Positions 4,697 through 6,576 of a stretch of 6,576 nt of DNA are shown piece after piece. Numbering within the stretch: position 1 is the stretch's first letter; each line of letters opens with the position of its first letter. The stretch comes from an uncultured Porphyromonadaceae bacterium. GTDB lineage: Bacteria > Bacteroidota > Bacteroidia > Bacteroidales > Muribaculaceae. The stretch spans positions 1 through 6,576 of the forward strand of contig CAMWXO010000082.1 of the NCBI GenBank assembly GCA_947178245.1, given 5' to 3'. Made by a program: the position numbers and the translations under genes. Below the pieces are notes generated by a model. The model saw only the letters and a list, made by a program, of their open reading frames with translations. It did not search any database and had not been told where the DNA came from.

Positions 4697-6576
4697 ATGG
4701 CTGACAACACTGCAAACGACAACATATTCAACGATATAGAACCTACACCCCAGACCGATGCGCCCCTGCCCGAAGAAAGTGGGGAAGAGACCGAGATGGA
4801 GGTTGAACTCGACACTCCCGCACGTGTGGAGGATTCGGGTTATGGCGACGATGCTATCCAGACCCTCGAATGGAATGAGCATATCCGCAGGCGCCCGGGC
4901 ATGTATATCGGAAAACTTGGCGACGGATCTCACGCTGAAGACGGTATATATGTGCTTATCAAGGAAGTGATCGACAACTCTATCGATGAGTTCAACATGG
5001 GAGCCGGCAAGCGCATCGACATAAGCGTGGACGCAGAGACGGGCGAGGTGAAGATACGCGACTACGGACGAGGAATCCCGTTGGGCAAAGTGAAGGAAGT
5101 GGCTTCCGACATCAACACCGGCGGAAAATTCGACGACAAGAACTTCAAGAAGTCGGTCGGGCTCAACGGTGTGGGACTGAAGGCCGTAAACGCGCTTTCA
5201 ACACACTGCACCGTGGTGAGCTACCGCGACGGCGAGAGCGTAAGGGTCACTTTCGACCGCGGACGCCTTATCGAGCACACCGACAAGACTCCAACACGTG
5301 AGGAAAACGGCACCCTGGTGGAATTCCGCCCGGACGAGACTTTGTTCCGCGACTATCGTTTCGACCCGGAGACCATCGAGACCATGGTGAACAACTACAC
5401 CTATCTCAACACGGGCCTTCATATCTACTACAACGGTAAGCGCTATCTCTCGCGCCACGGCCTCCTCGACCTCCTCGCAGAGCGAATGACGGCCGAGCCG
5501 CTCTATCCCATCATCCATCTGAAAGGAGAAGATATTGAAGTAGTGATCACCCACACCGAGCAGAACGGAGAGGAATACTATTCATTCGTCAACGGGCAGC
5601 ACACCACTCAGGGAGGAACGCATCTGGCGGCTTTCAAGGAGCATATTGGCAAGACCATAAAGGCCTTCTCGGGGAAGAATTACGAATATTCCGACATCCG
5701 CAACGGCATAGTGGCCGCCGTGAGCGTGCGCATTCAGGAGCCGGTGTTTGAATCGCAGACAAAGACACGCCTCGGCAGCAAGGAAATAGCGCCCGACAGC
5801 CCTGTGACCGTGAATAAGTTCGTGGGAGATTTCCTCAAGAAGGAATTGGACGACTATCTTCACCGGAATCCGGACACCGCCAACGCGATGCTGAAGAAAA
5901 TAGCCACAAGCGAGAAGGAGCGCAAAGCCCTGGCCGGAGTGGCGAAGATTGCAAGGGAGAAAGCGAAGAAAGTGAGCCTGCACAATCCCAAATTGCGCGA
6001 CTGCAGGATACACTATAACGACTCGCTCCGCGCCAACGCCAAAGAAGACCGGCGCGATGAGTCGGCTATCTTCATCACCGAGGGAGACTCCGCGAGCGGC
6101 ACCATCACGAAAGTGCGCAACGCGGAAAATCAAGCGGTGTTCTCACTGCGAGGAAAGCCGCTCAACAGTTTCGGTCTCACTCAGGAAGTGGTCTACAAGA
6201 ACGACGAATTCAACCTTATGCAGGCGGCCCTCAACATCGAAGACGGAATAGAGGGATTGCGCTACAACAAGATCATCATAGCCACTGATGCCGATGTAGA
6301 CGGAATGCACATCAGGCTGCTCTGCATCACATTCTTCCTGACATTCTTCCCTGATCTTGTGAAGAAAGGTCACGTCTACATACTCCAGACTCCCCTCTTC
6401 CGCGTCCGCAACAAGGCTGCCATACAGCGCAAGAAGGGCAAGAAGAAGAAAGAAACCGCCGACGGCGAGAAAGACACTTATTACTGCTATACGGACGAGG
6501 AGCGGAAGGCTGCGATAGAGAAATTCGGCAAGAATGCAGAGATCACCCGATTTAAAGGTCTCGGCGAAATCAATGC
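4697..6576 (+). CDS. parE: DNA topoisomerase IV subunit B ParE (3' end outside window)
   Basis: The ATPase subunit of topoisomerase IV, which with ParC separates linked daughter chromosomes and relaxes supercoils. The frame runs from ATG 4697 to the window edge: 626 full codons, with no stop reached. After an acidic tail (1-52) come the GHKL ATPase motifs RRPGMYIGKLGDGS (65-78), KEVIDNSIDEF (89-99, Asn94 for Mg-ATP), DYGRGIP (122-128) and GLNGVGLKAVNALS (155-168). The transducer domain contains QTKTRLGS (354-361), whose lysine should contact ATP. The TOPRIM domain shows EGDSASG (462-468), SLRGKPLNSF (483-492) and DADVDGMHIR (531-540), then RFKGLGEIN at the edge. GDGSHAEDGIYVLIKEVIDNSIDEF points to ParE; GyrB would read more like TSSRGLHHLVYEVVDNSIDEA. 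Probably some tens of residues are missing. A lysine-rich stretch (573-592) interrupts the TOPRIM region. ATG 4697 is the only sensible in-frame start before the ATPase domain and has no Shine-Dalgarno sequence. It lies 29 bases after the esterase, so shared transcription is likely. parC is not in the window. Confidence 0.95.
   Translation, partial: MADNTANDNIFNDIEPTPQTDAPLPEESGEETEMEVELDTPARVEDSGYGDDAIQTLEWNEHIRRRPGMYIGKLGDGSHAEDGIYVLIKEVIDNSIDEFNMGAGKRIDISVDAETGEVKIRDYGRGIPLGKVKEVASDINTGGKFDDKNFKKSVGLNGVGLKAVNALSTHCTVVSYRDGESVRVTFDRGRLIEHTDKTPTREENGTLVEFRPDETLFRDYRFDPETIETMVNNYTYLNTGLHIYYNGKRYLSRHGLLDLLAERMTAEPLYPIIHLKGEDIEVVITHTEQNGEEYYSFVNGQHTTQGGTHLAAFKEHIGKTIKAFSGKNYEYSDIRNGIVAAVSVRIQEPVFESQTKTRLGSKEIAPDSPVTVNKFVGDFLKKELDDYLHRNPDTANAMLKKIATSEKERKALAGVAKIAREKAKKVSLHNPKLRDCRIHYNDSLRANAKEDRRDESAIFITEGDSASGTITKVRNAENQAVFSLRGKPLNSFGLTQEVVYKNDEFNLMQAALNIEDGIEGLRYNKIIIATDADVDGMHIRLLCITFFLTFFPDLVKKGHVYILQTPLFRVRNKAAIQRKKGKKKKETADGEKDTYYCYTDEERKAAIEKFGKNAEITRFKGLGEIN

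Noticed and set aside
6080..6100. EGDSASG in ParE instead of the common EGDSAGG
   Set aside because: From memory, the serine form is usual in Bacteroidales ParE, and the catalytic Glu and the later DADVD are intact, so it is not a defect.
5582..6133. A 183-codon open frame on the - strand inside parE
   Set aside because: Antisense to conserved parE motifs; the open frame follows from the codon bias of the real gene and shows no domain.
1..6576. Possible hidden novel system, mobile element, CRISPR array or RNA gene
   Set aside because: Almost all of the window is accounted for by recognisable core genes. The gaps are short (35, 64, 132 and 29 bases), and I saw no direct repeat series, tRNA-like fold, transposase or att-like repeat.

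Overview
The window looks like a chromosomal housekeeping stretch from a member of Bacteroidota, probably order Bacteroidales. Three things point there: the C-terminus of a PorV-type outer-membrane protein of the type IX secretion system (a system known only from this phylum and its close relatives), a textbook Bacteroidota promoter (TTG, 20 bases, TAATTTTG) before the esterase gene, and the absence of convincing Shine-Dalgarno sequences. The ParE sequence is also of the Bacteroidales type. The fairly GC-rich coding sequence would fit a Muribaculaceae-like gut organism, but that is only an impression.

Layout. Bases 1-486 are the 3' end of porV. Then come ispF (522-1013, isoprenoid precursor synthesis by the MEP pathway) and a UvrD/PcrA-type superfamily 1 DNA helicase (1010-3118) that overlaps ispF by four bases. 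These three genes lie head to tail on the + strand and may be one transcript. A hairpin at 3135-3164 closes that block and faces tpx (3183-3680, - strand), a thiol peroxidase read in the opposite direction. Between tpx and the next gene is a 132-base AT-rich divergent intergenic region holding the + strand promoter and an inverted repeat centred on its -33 element. A secreted alpha/beta-hydrolase esterase (3813-4667, + strand) follows. Only 29 bases later parE (topoisomerase IV subunit B) starts at 4697 and runs off the right edge.

How the genes relate. The set mixes secretion, isoprenoid synthesis, DNA repair, peroxide defence, a secreted esterase and chromosome decatenation, so it is a run of core genes rather than one pathway. 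I see no mobile element, CRISPR array, RNA gene, phage gene or defence cassette, and no undescribed multi-gene system. The points most worth a second look are the palindrome over the esterase promoter, the subfamily of the helicase, and the acidic tail and lysine-rich insert in ParE.
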